Shown: positions 32,456 to 43,300 of the stretch, in pieces
Layout of the letters: the number at the start of each line of letters is the position of its first letter
Numbering within the stretch: the stretch's first letter is position 1
Assembly: GCA_037178625.1 (NCBI GenBank)
Contig: CM074128.1
Location: 4,030,001-4,094,000, forward strand
Source of the DNA: Skeletonema tropicum
Lineage: Eukaryota > Bacillariophyta > Thalassiosirophyceae > Thalassiosirales > Thalassiosiraceae
Direction of reading: 5' to 3'
Length of the DNA: 64,000 nucleotides
Program-made: the position numbers and the translations under genes
The notes under the pieces: generated by a model
Database searches by the model: none
What the model was told of the DNA's origin: nothing
What the model saw: only the letters and a program-made list of their open reading frames with translations

Positions 32456-33433
32456 TTATGATTGGTGAGGTCTGAATCCTATTGTATAAAGCAAATCTGT
32501 GACTTTGTCTTCGGCATTGCTGCTTTCTTCCTCTTGTAAGTTTTCGTCTTCCACTCGTGCGATTTCTTTCGATTCAACAAGACCGCTCCGTAAACTTTGA
32601 ATAGATGCAGCCAACTCTTCTGATGTCATTGCCTTTATATCTGCGGGTATGTCATCATTTGCTGTCTTTGTTGCAACTTCAGCAATCACATCAGTATTGT
32701 CATTTTCCTCGCCAAACGTTTCTTCAATCAAAATTTGTGCATACTCCATGGTAACAATTGAAACACCCGCAAGTAACCCCAACGCAGCACCCGGAAGAAT
32801 CCCCGATAATGGTCTTCTTTTGATTGCGGTAGACACCGATGATGATGATGCAGAGTAGTTCCCCATAATGGAGGCGTCAAGTCTTGCTCCAGTAGGTGTC
32901 CGGACGGCCGATCCTTTGAATAGAGCGCCTGCGATTCCACCTCCAACCATGTAATCTATTATAGTTGATCCATATTTCATTGCATCTGGATTGGCTGTCA
33001 ATGCTGCATCATCATCATCATCATCTTTCTTTTGCACAGATTGTAATTGAATGTCGTCGTCACTGCTTTCTAATTGTAGTGGAGGAGTAATAAATTGCGA
33101 AACAAACGTTGTAGGCGAGACGAGGCGAGTGAACTCCACGACACCTGCAAAGGCCATACAGGCAACCGCCCAGGCTGTTGGCAATTCTCTATCAATTGTA
33201 GGTCTCAATACAGGCGGTGCAGATCGAATAGCTTGCCTTCGCTGTGTCCTTGATTGTTTGATTACATTTTTGGTCAATGCCTGTGCCTGCTGTAGTGATG
33301 CGTTAGCCAACGACCCACCGCGCCGTGAGATGGATATGCCGGCGAGAGCTCCGCCAAAGCCGGCTAATGTTATTCGCATTAGCGACTCTATTGTTGCCAT
33401 GATGTGTGGGTTGGCGTCATCGTCAGAAGACAT
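32456..33433 (-). CDS. Putative Tim17/Tim22/Pmp24-like membrane protein
   Basis: 325 residues from ATG 33433, single exon. Several Gly/Ala-rich hydrophobic segments of the Tim17-superfamily style are visible: ITLAGFGGALAGISI, YMVGGGIAGALFKGSAVR and LSGILPGAALGLLAGVSIV. Two acidic low-complexity loops and a Glu-rich C-terminal helix separate and follow them. The family call rests on glycine-zipper patterning, not on a diagnostic motif; a generic organelle-membrane protein is the alternative. The left LTR of the first retroelement begins 96 bp upstream of the start codon, so the promoter is probably disrupted or replaced. Confidence 0.45.
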   Translation of the reverse strand: MSSDDDANPHIMATIESLMRITLAGFGGALAGISISRRGGSLANASLQQAQALTKNVIKQSRTQRRQAIRSAPPVLRPTIDRELPTAWAVACMAFAGVVEFTRLVSPTTFVSQFITPPLQLESSDDDIQLQSVQKKDDDDDDAALTANPDAMKYGSTIIDYMVGGGIAGALFKGSAVRTPTGARLDASIMGNYSASSSSVSTAIKRRPLSGILPGAALGLLAGVSIVTMEYAQILIEETFGEENDNTDVIAEVATKTANDDIPADIKAMTSEELAASIQSLRSGLVESKEIARVEDENLQEEESSNAEDKVTDLLYTIGFRPHQS

Positions 33434-33529
33434 GGCTTCAGCTGCTGACAGTATCAACTCAATACACTTTCACAACAGTGCACTCTTTCGCTTCGATGCA
33501 AAATGCGAGCCTGCAGCAGCAAGCAGAGA

Positions 33530-33702
33530 CGATTCGTTTCTCACACTACGTTAATGATTACGTAATATACAGACTAATCAGTACTACTGCGATAACATCA
33601 ACTAATAATATAATTACATGGTAAGGATACATAACAAGGATAAAGATGGTGAGAAGTGAGTGATCGTCTAAGGGAATGAGACGTTCCGTGCTACACGAAA
33701 CG
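33530..33702 (-). repeat. 3' LTR of element copy 1 (173 bp)
   Basis: Identical to 39927-40099. In sense orientation it starts CGTTTCGTGTAGCAC and ends GAGAAACGAATCG, so the usual TG...CA ends are absent. CGTTTC and GAAACG form a short inverted repeat near the two ends. Confidence 0.88.
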
Positions 33703-34380
33703 CTCCCCGTGAATTGTAAGCTTACGCTTGCGATTCATAAAGCTAAGTCTCATTTCATTGGAAATCTTCTCATCCATTATCGTGCACTGATTTGGGTAAT
33801 ATATGAAGTCGTTGAAGAAAGTTGGATCCTCTTGTATGAAGGTAATTTCTTCTTGAGTGTGTCCGAGTAGTTGACTCGTTGACTCCGTCCAGGAGGTATT
33901 ATCGACATTGTAAAATTCTCGTTGCGGTATACTCCCCCTTGATGATAATGTGTCGGCTCCAAGATTTGTAGATTCAACCGTACTCTGCTTCTTGTGAATT
34001 GAACGATAAGATTCTGATCCTCGCCTTCTCTCCCAACAGAACAGGTATTTCCGCTGGGTCTTCCTCAATCGTCTCCCGTAAAAATCCTTCCAATCTGTGC
34101 TATGTTTTGGGGCTTCTTCGACATGCATTATAGACGTAGCAAGTCTCCTGTCTGGATACCTGTCCAGGTAACGTATAATTCCGTAAATAGCTTTCGAGGT
34201 GTCCAAGACGAAGTGCGGTCATGTATTGTGTCATGATGACGACATCAATCTGAATATAAATGCGTCCAAATCCAATCGATCGAAGCATTCCCATGATCTG
34301 TTGATATCTAGTTGGACACTGTTTTAACTTCTCCCCGTTGGCCGCTGGGTGCATTCAGCCCAATATGATGACCGGTATTA
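33703..34380 (-). pseudogene. Copia pol remnant: end of reverse transcriptase and RNase H
   Basis: On the minus strand, RYQQIMGMLR, GRIYIQIDVVIMTQYM and GHLESYLR correspond to the conserved Ty1/copia stretch between reverse transcriptase and RNase H. The continuation IIRYLDRYPDRRL is in a different frame, as is a later SKxQxTVES-like motif (KKQSTVEST). The last frame runs to the purine tract before the LTR. The coding break is shared with copy 2, so it predates the copying. Confidence 0.72.
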
Positions 34381-35250
34381 ATGTATGCTTGGATTCCCTC
34401 GGCACCAAATCTGGCAACATGTTTTGATCATGCTTGCGGTCAAAATGATCCCTATATACCGGCTGTATCAATCTTCACCAGCCTCTACGGTCTCCCCGTA
34501 AACGTAAATACCTTTCAATGTACGTCCTTTCAATGTAACCCCTCAGATGCATCGCGGTCCTGTATGCCCGAGTGTCACGAGATGCTTTGATCAAAATTGA
34601 TCGTCGTACAGAAATGAGTTGCTGGTATCTTTACCTCTTTCACCGCTTTAGTCCGGTGACTAGTTCTAGCGTTCTGGATACTTAATTGATTGAGTTCTCT
34701 CTCCTCCTTCTCATTCATCGTGTTGTCTCAGAGGCTCTTGCCATGTCCTTCTTCCTGCCCGAGGTCGTTTATTATTCTCTCAGAGCTTAATCATCACCTC
34801 GTTCGGGTTCTTGGTTCTTGGTAGGATGTCGTTTACGTTGACCGATATTATCTCATAATGGATGATGGATTGTGTCCCTAATCGCGTGTCTTGAGAGTGA
34901 CTCTTCATCCTGTATACACCTTTGGCAAGCATAGTTCTGTACGTTGTAAATCATGTTACGCATAGTGGCAAATCTTCACTTCATTCCCTTTATCTTCGCT
35001 ATCTCAAGTGATTCTAACTTCGAGCCACGTTCTCACTTAAATTCAAGCGTGCGTTGCCCATACAAAAATTCGTGGCCGGTACGTCTAATGGCAGTTTTGT
35101 ACATGAGGTAAGCATTGTCCCGTGGGTGACAGATCTGGATCTGTACCTGTGCTGTTTTACCCAAACTTTGATGCGTTTGGCTGTTCAAGGAGTCGTTTCC
35201 TCGCAACCTCTTCTATGTTCCGATATGTGTCGCCTGTATTGCTTGTGTAA

Positions 35251-35283
35251 CATGTGGGATGTCGTGTTTCCAGAGTCAGCATG
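35251..35283 (-). pseudogene. Retroelement aspartic protease motif (remnant)
   Basis: Minus-strand HADSGNTTSHM matches the copia protease active-site pattern DSGATSHM. Stop codons lie within about 30 codons downstream, so no full protease is encoded. Only about 0.9 kb separates it from the RNase H region, where an intact element has integrase and reverse transcriptase, so most of pol is deleted. Confidence 0.62.
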
Positions 35284-35354
35284 TGACTTCCTTGGTATGT
35301 TGGTGTTGGCTCTCCTGCTATTGCCTCATCACCTCTCGCATATCTCTACATCTT

Positions 35355-35438
35355 TAAGTCGGCCTCTTGTTGTCGTGGTTATATCGCCTCGTTTAAGTCG
35401 GTCTCTTGTTTTCGTGGTTATATCGCCTCGTTCAAGTC
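35355..35438. repeat. 39-bp tandem repeat, two copies, in element copy 1
   Basis: Unit begins AAGTCGGCCTCTTGTTGTCG; a second copy starts 39 bp on with three changes, and a third is started. Present also in copy 2 (about 62260-62345). Confidence 0.75.
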
Positions 35439-36378
35439 GTTTAAATTTGTGCATCAAATTGTCCAGTGCGTCTCTAGTTCAACTCGCATTAGCCTGGCCT
35501 ATATCTCGTGTTTCAGCATCACGAGCGAGAGGTATATCACTCATATTCTCCTCGTATGCCGAGTCTTTTGTTGGTCGAGTTGGTGATTGGTCGCATCAGT
35601 CTCTTGAAGTCTGTGGTGGCTTTACTTCATCTACCACAATTGACATCTAACCGTCCGAGATAACCTATCGATGGCACCCCGTACTCTGTCAGACCTTCTC
35701 CCTTCTCTTGCCGTTTGAGATTGGTCTCACCTGATATATTCCAAATCATTTGCAGCTCCATTATCGTTTGATAATATGAATTTGTGATCCCTAGTCTGAG
35801 TGTCCTACTACAAGTAGGTCGATGCGAGCCTAGTTGTTGTTGTCGTCTCATACTAAGAAGGCTTGTTGTCGATGCATCTAGAATCGTCTCCAAATGTATT
35901 AGGGCACTCCCGCAGTGCTTGTCATGCAATTGCTCTCAAGTATTGTCAGCAGTCACCTCAACTGCGGGTCCTACGCGTGGTCTTAACGTCCTAGTTTCAT
36001 GGAACTCACTGACAATAACCACTAAGCTATCGAGTCGGCTTGTCGGAAATGTTTTGCTCTGCTCTGCTAACGCAATTATGCCCATGTAAGTTATCACGGT
36101 GTTCACACCATAGTTATCATGATACAAGTTCAACTTGATGCTATATAGCCGCTCTGTGGGTCATCCAATCTTTCTCATGTTGCTTCCATTCGACCCGACC
36201 AAGGCCCAAGGCGTTCTTCAATATCATTTCTTCATTTGCGCTCTTCCGCCGATATCTTGGTCTGTACTACCTCGTTGATTTCCTCTGCCACTGTGTCGGG
36301 TGATAAGACGTGCATCACGTTCTTCCTAGCTTGACATCTGGCGTTTAATCCACATTCATCAATCTGCCTCGTCTATGC

Positions 36379-36482
36379 CATCTCTTTTATCTGACTCTTC
36401 TTCTCTGTCTCTTTTATCTGCCTCTTCTTCTCTGTCTCGTTTATCTGCCTCTTCTTCTCTGTCTCGTTTATCTGCCTCTTCT
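36379..36482. repeat. 27-bp tandem repeat, about four copies, in element copy 1
   Basis: Pyrimidine-rich unit TCTGCCTCTTCTTCTCTGTC plus TCGTTTA; the matching purine strand in copy 2 is at about 61200-61316. Part of the array-rich 5' internal region. Confidence 0.75.
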
Positions 36483-36768
36483 GTGCCATCTTGGGAATGT
36501 CAAGTATAAATATTCTCCCCTGCTTGACATTCAATTATTGGTCTACACGAGGTATTGCTGCCCCTTCTTGATCCTATCGAGTGTCTCCCGGTCTTGGATG
36601 TCGACCCGTCTCCAGTTCAGTGCGCATTGTTTTCACCATGTTGTTCAATCGTCCTTCACTCTGGACTCCTCATTGGTAAGATGCTATGGAGTATTTCGTT
36701 ATGCCTTGGTAGTCATGGCTCGTACATTTGTTCGTCCCTTATTCTCGTACATTTGTTTGTCCCTTGTC

Positions 36769-36895
36769 CGCAGGGCGTTTCTCCACCAATCTATTCTCTT
36801 CAGCTTTGTTTCTCCTTTGCCGCAGGGCGTTTCTCCACCAATCTATTCTCTTCAGCTTTGTTTCTCCTTTGCCGCAGGGCGTTTCTCCATCAATT
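36769..36895. repeat. 52-bp tandem repeat, about 2.5 copies, in element copy 1
   Basis: Unit starts CGCAGGGCGTTTCTCCACCA; starts are at 36769, 36821 and 36873, so the period is exactly 52. The same array is in copy 2 (about 60801-60926). Confidence 0.8.
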
Positions 36896-38886
36896 CGGAT
36901 TAGATTATCATCCGCTCATCATGATGGATAGTAACGTCCTTGTCTGCGGTCCGTTCTTCAAACTACCTCCTCGGCTCATCATGATGGATAATAACGTCCG
37001 CGGTCGTATTGTTCTGGCTATATCCAATTTCTTGTCTTTTACACCTTGTCATAGACTACAGCTTGTATTCGCGCCCGCTGTTATCAAAGCGATACAGCTC
37101 GTACTATATATTGGCTACGCTTATACTGAGGGATCTTTTGCCAAGATGAGGTCTTCCTATTTCTTGACATCTCAACCACATCAAGCCTGCGGTTCAAAAT
37201 AAGAATGTTTGTCGATTGTTAATATTTGTGTTCGCTTCCGATTCACTTTGAATGCCCGTGCACCATTACACGCATCTAATATTTGCTCCGTCATAGAGTT
37301 CCGGAGTAACCAACTCTGTTGCTACGATCTTCTGTACGCCGATCCCAAGGTATATTGTATGTACAACATCATGGAATTTGTCTTTGTCCCTGTCTCATCA
37401 CATGGCATGAAGCTACTCCCTATCAAGTACTTGTTGACAAGCCGTTTCTTGTCATGATCGAGTTGCCACCTATTCCTTATTTTTACAGCAAGTGCTGTCC
37501 ATTTCTCTCTTTCTCTCCCTCCCCCTTCCTGGAGGAAGAGTTGTTAGATGAAACACTCTGTGCCATTCTCTCCCCATCTTTCTCGCAACATCATGGAGCT
37601 CTGTCTGCGGGTGTGCTGTACTCAATTTAGGGGATGCCATTCACTGATCTGGTTTGACCGGAGATAAAGGGATGCTCACACGAATTGTGCCAAAGTACTT
37701 GCACATACATATCATCAGAGTAACTATCACGCCGGTCGGCTCAAAATGCCATAACCTTAAATGTCATAGCTTTGCTGTAACTGTAAGCGTTCAAGCATTC
37801 ATCTTGTGTTTCAGTTTCACATTGCTTATATTCAGGTCTTGAGATCAACCTCTTCCCGGCTTCCATTTGTAATCGACTTCTCATGCAGAGCAGTCCCGAA
37901 TACTATTCTCACATTTATGCCCTCAAAAGGATTTTTATTCATACTTGTCGTGGTTAACGTTTGATCTCATTCTCAAGCAGGGATGCTTGTATTTCTGATA
38001 GTATCTTGTCTCCGATTCCATGTCAGATCTCTCCATGAGGTTTTGGATAGTGTACTTGGCATCCGTGACGTGCAACCTATTATATTACCAGCCCGCGTTC
38101 ATTACCGTGAGCACTCTCGTTCTGGCCCGATAAGTCAGATCTCTATGATCTCTCAGAGTTTATGTGCATCTGTTGGTTAACCGCTGTTCTTGCTATTCAT
38201 CTGTCTCTTAGTCCTGCTCAGTTTTCTTCGGTATTCTACTCCTCGTATACGGCAGTTGTCCTCTATCGGACTGTCTTCCTGTATATCAAAGGCTTCACGT
38301 TGATTATCGTGTTCGACATCTCTCCTCTAGAGTATCTCCCCTCAGCTTTCGTCCGAGGTGCGGCCACTCTAATCTAACTAATATGACATAGTTAACAGTG
38401 ACCCTATCTTCTGGGTGCACATTAGTTTTCATCTACTACTCTGGCCTTTTCAGCTCTCTTGTCGTCTCTCGTACAAAATATTTCTATCTCTCTTCATGAC
38501 CAATCACAATCCCTATTCTTTTTCATTCCCGACCGATCATGTTCCCTATTCTTTTCCGCTTACCAACATTACAGGCACTCCGGCCGTCTCACTTTACGCC
38601 AGGCACTCCGGCCATCTTTTCTCCGTCAGGCACTTCGACCATGACTATTACTATTTATGCTCTCGTTCAGGTGTTTGCCTCACTCACTCGATCTATTTCA
38701 TTCTTTCCTATTCTAGGCTCCGCTGGCCCCACCTCCTGGTGGTATTTCTCTTTCTTCTCCAACGACGCGGTGGCGCTTTGCCATTTACGTTTACTTTTCC
38801 TCTATCTCTCCAAGAATGCGGCGGCATTTTGCCATTGACTGTTACATCGTTAATATTCTCTGTTATCCCTATTCCATTCGTGATCC

Positions 38887-39026
38887 TGCTGGCTCCTTGC
38901 AGCGATATTCTTTAATATTCCCTATCTGCTGGCTCCTTGCAGCAATTTCTCGTGTTACCACTGGCTCCTTGCAGCAATTTCCGTCGCCCTTGGCTCCTTG
39001 CAGGGTCTATACTGGCTCCTTGCAGT
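38887..39026. repeat. Five dispersed copies of TGGCTCCTTGCAG in element copy 1
   Basis: The 13 bp core recurs five times at irregular 22-40 bp spacing, directly beside the 35 bp array. Copy 2 has the complementary sequence with one extra partial unit (about 58665-58806). Confidence 0.75.
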
Positions 39027-39085
39027 ATTTCTGTTCTTCCGATCACCCCTCCTGGGTGATTATCCGTATGTTTCCGTTTCCACAC

Positions 39086-39495
39086 CGCAGGATCTGCTCC
39101 TGGGTGATATTTTGCCGCACCGCAGGATCCGCTCCTGGGTGATATTTTGCCGCACCGCAGGATCAGCTCCTGGGTGATATTTTGCCGCACCGCAGGATCA
39201 GCTCCTGGGTGATATTTTGCCGCACCGCAGGATCCGCTCCTGGGTGATATTTTGCCGCACCGCAGGATCCGCTCCTGGGTGATATTTTGCCGCACCGCAG
39301 GATCAGCTCCTGGGTGATATTTTGCCGCACCGCAGGATCAGCTCCTGGGTGATATTTTGCCGCACCGCAGGATCAGCTCCTGGGTGATATTTTGCCGCAC
39401 CGCAGGATCAGCTCCTGGGTGATATTTTGCCGCACCGCAGGATCAGCTCCTGGGTGATATTTTGCCGCACCGCAGGATCCGCTCCTGGGTGATAT
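39086..39495. repeat. 35-bp minisatellite, about 12 units, in element copy 1
   Basis: Consensus of the unit: CAGGATCNGCTCCTGGGTGA then TATTTTGCCGCACCG, where N varies between C, A and T. Each unit contains an imperfect inverted repeat (CAGGA...TCCTG). Unit variants follow an order that differs from copy 2, as expected for unequal exchange or slippage. Confidence 0.9.
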
Positions 39496-39926
39496 CTGTT
39501 TCCAGCTCCACGTCTAGTGGTGCCTATCCGTCAATAGTTAGTTTGGGCCAATTCCTTTTATGCAGACGGGGGCATTCCTCCCCAGCAGGGCCGATTTATT
39601 TATCGCCAGCATTCCTCGGCGATGGTTGTTGATATCCCAGGTGTCCTTACTGGAGGGCCAATTATTATGCCGGCGTCCTCGGCAATTCATTATATCGATA
39701 TCGAATCTCTTTCCTCCTTTCCTCCCGCATTCCTCGGCAGATTCTTATCGCTCCTCCCAGTCAAATGTAACCTCAGTGAACTGGTTCCATTTCCTCATAC
39801 TTATTATGTCCGCGTTCCTCCCCGTCGGAGAATAGAATAAATATTGTCATCATTTTCTCCCCGTATTCTATTCTTTTCGAACGCTGCCATCGTAGATACA
39901 GCCGTGAGAATGGCTGTCTGATAAAC

Positions 39927-40099
39927 CGATTCGTTTCTCACACTACGTTAATGATTACGTAATATACAGACTAATCAGTACTACTGCGATAACATCAACT
40001 AATAATATAATTACATGGTAAGGATACATAACAAGGATAAAGATGGTGAGAAGTGAGTGATCGTCTAAGGGAATGAGACGTTCCGTGCTACACGAAACG
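39927..40099 (-). repeat. 5' LTR of element copy 1 (173 bp)
   Basis: Identical to the LTR at 33530-33702. It would carry the element promoter and drives transcription leftwards. Confidence 0.88.
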
Positions 40100-40367
40100 G
40101 AGAAAAGAGAGAACGAAGTATCAACAGGTATCAACCGATCCGAATGAAGATTATGTCCCGGATGATATGTATGATCTTTATGTTGTGCACTCATTCAATC
40201 TCGGCGGCGATGGAATAAGAGATTTATAATAGTGCTATTATCATCTATTTCATTCATTGTAAGACCAGGCACTTCTATACTTCTGCACGAAGCTGAGGAA
40301 CACGGAGTTGACCGCAGGGGCAGCCAACATTTTTTTGATATACCCATTACAAATTTGCGATATAATT

Positions 40368-43300
40368 ATGGCTGATTCTTCTTCAGATAATGCGGCGGTT
40401 GATACGCCACAGACACCCGGCGATCGCACCTACACAACATCTGGCTCGTCCACTACTTCCTCTGCCGATCAGCCTCAACATCCGCCTACTATAGAACGCA
40501 AAACGGAAGCAAATACCGTCAAGTGGGCTGGGAAAATTGCCGAGAACACAACTGACTTTGCGTCAAAGACTGCGGACAACTTAAGCACAGGTGTTACACA
40601 ATTAGTTGGATGGACCTATGAAAATACCAAAGTTGAATCTAGAGGATTGCGGCCGATGCACGTCCGAGTGTCGGTTCGAGTGCATCATGTCTCCTTTCTT
40701 CATCCTGGCCTCGACACAGGAAGCAGGGCTACCATTAGTGATACCAAGAAGGGCAGGTTGAGGTTTGGGAAGAAACACAAGAAGCCGACAGGACCTCCAG
40801 GATTGTTAAAGTTTGGCAAGAAGAGTGGATCGTGGAAAAATCCAGCAGGAGGAGATAGTATGAAGCAGCAAATTAAGGAAGCAGCAAAAGATGGTCCGTG
40901 GAATAGATCACAGAAAGATATCCATACTGATCCAACAGATGTTGCTGAGATTGTCAACGCAGAAGCATTCCGTTTGTCGAGAGATGGGATCATCCAACAA
41001 CACTATGCATTGCAACAAGCATTGCCAGATCCAAAATCTTCATCAACAGCAAAAGAACAAAAAGAACAACAACGTCAGAAATCCACCACTCGGTTAACTG
41101 TACCACAATATCCCATGCATCTTGGTCCTCCAGCCGCGGCTGCGAATCCAGCCCCCCAAGATAATCCTATCAGTACTTCTATTAATGAAAGTGCTCGAAG
41201 CAATCCCTATTCATCCATGCTTTCACCGGAAAATCTTTCAGATCTAGAGGGAGCGGCACGATACTACAAAGAGTGTGCAGCTCGACCGAAGGGTTATAGA
41301 AGATTAGTTGTATCTTCACTACCCCAACGAAATGATGTGTCTGTGCCAGCTCCTCCAAAGAGTAAGAGCATGGTCCACGCTCTTTCATCTTCAATGCTCC
41401 CTACATCGTCACATTATCTAGATGGTGGATTGGGCAGGGGATCCTTCTCTTTCGATGCGAATGCAGCATCGAAAGAAGGGCAAGCAAATGATAGTAGTAA
41501 GATGCCTGAGAAGAACGACAATGAGCACAACTTTGACAATGTGGAGTACCGGTATGTCGGCCCTCCGAAAACAGGTCCTGCCTTCTTTCAATTGCTTCGC
41601 AAACATGGAGCTGCCACATTTGGTCGTTACCTACCCGAACTGGCGTGTAGCGTGCCAAATCACTCGTACAACTTTGAGCTCGTCAAGTCGAAGAAGCGAA
41701 TGACCTCGACACAGCCAATTGTATATGAATGCCCGCATGTGATTTGGGGGAGTGCAAGAGATACGATGCTAGGTAGAATAGCAGAGGAAGGATGTCCTTT
41801 GATTGACGCAAGACCATTTGAATATGCCTCAAACTCTAACTTAGATGACGCCCGATTGAGCGAAAGCTTATTGCTTTGCGGTTCAACACTCTGGGTAAAG
41901 AGGGCGAAGGACGAGGATGACGATAAAGGGGATCAATTGGAATCCAAAAATAAGAAGGCTCTTGTCAAAGCCGAGTATCATGTGGCGAAGCTTTTTGACG
42001 GTGTCAAAGATGGTGTAGAGGCTGGGGTCAAGGGTGTGAAAGTTGGAACTACGGCTGCCGTGAAGGGAACGAAGGATGTGGCTGGCGCTGTGGGGAAGGG
42101 GGCACAACATATCGTTTCCCCCAAACATATCATTTCTCCCAGAGTGGGGGAAACGATCGTTCCTGACAAAGCGAAATCGTCAGGAGAGAAAGAGAAGAAG
42201 AAGAGCAAGTTCCGTAAAATGTTTCAGTCCAAGAAGAAAAAAGAGAAATGTAGAGATGATGATGGCAATGACGGTATGTCTGTTGACGATTCTCTAGTGT
42301 CGGGCAACGATGAATATTCGGTTGCGAGTGAACAAGTCCCGACGATATCATCACTGCCATCACTGCAACTCAGCGACCACAATGAGACAGATGATGGAGT
42401 GGAGGAAGAAAATGAGCAAGACGAAGAGCCAAAGACACCATCTGCGAAATTGGAATCATCTCCATATGTATTGCTACTGGATGATGTCATTGATATTCGA
42501 ATCGTGTCTTTCCCTGACAAGATTGAGATTGCTAAATTCCCTATCAGCGTTGCAAGTGTTATGGTACAAAGGAAGATGGAGGACAGATTGAATGATCCAT
42601 TCAAACCAAGCGAGTTAACTTGCAACTTCATCCAAGAGCCCTCCGCTCCTGACCTGCGTTGGGGTGTGACATTGAAGGTCACTGTTCGCGCTGTTCAAGT
42701 GAGACCAAGCAAAGTACCAAGAATGTTACTATCCCCAAGAATCAATGAAAAGCTTAGTGCAGGAAAGGAAGAACTAAAGAGGTTCAGAGATAAGATGAAA
42801 TCTATGGGGAAAGATGAAAAAGAAGTTGCAAAAGAGGTGGAGAAAAGGAAGGAAGATATCGATAGAGAGGAAAATGAGTTGGAAAAGGCTATTGTTTCTT
42901 ATGGCTATGAACAGAATGATGAAAATGAGCACGGTCCGAAAGAAATCCGTCTTCGTCAGATGTTTTATTGTGACCGTGAACACGAATCAATTATTCTCAA
43001 GTCGAAAAGACGAGCAGTCTTGTCTGAAGATGAAATGCGTCTTATCTCCGATGCGAGCATGGATCCGACAAGTGTGACAAATAAATCATACCAAAAGGAT
43101 GAGATAGATGAGCTGTTGAATTTACTCAACATCCACTTCCCTGGTATTGATGACGAAAGCTATCTGAGCACGCTCAGGGAGTCTGCCACATCCAGTTTGT
43201 CTCATTCAAGCGTGTCAGGGTACGCCACTCCGAAGTCTGATAATTTTGGACCAGCTGCAAATGACGTATTTGCTTCCTTGACCGTGGCAATGGCAGAGAG

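Larger units (their letters stand above)
33530..40099 (-). mobile_element. LTR retroelement copy 1, Ty1/copia-derived, defective, 6570 bp
   Basis: Bounded by two 173 bp LTRs that I find identical base for base, and flanked by GAGA on both sides (33526-33529 and 40100-40103), a possible 4 bp target-site duplication. Coding sense is the minus strand: the RNase H end of a copia pol lies next to the left LTR with a purine tract (sense ACGGGGAG, 33703-33710) directly before it, and a candidate primer-binding site (GGTTTATCAGA sense) lies next to the right LTR. The protease remnant is at 35251-35283. The 5' internal half (about 36.2-39.9 kb) consists of several tandem arrays without a recognisable gag. 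Reading frames are broken, so the copy cannot make its own proteins. Identical LTRs indicate recent insertion. Confidence 0.88.

Noticed and set aside
36555..37202. 215-codon and other long plus-strand frames in element copy 1 (also 35054-35650, 38415-38915) and their mirrors in copy 2
   Set aside because: They run antisense to the element and have no recognisable domain. Most differences between the copies change the amino acid, which argues against selection for protein.
39086..39495. CRISPR-like look of the regular 35 bp repeats
   Set aside because: Units are directly adjacent with no unique spacers, lie inside a retroelement, and the genome is eukaryotic.
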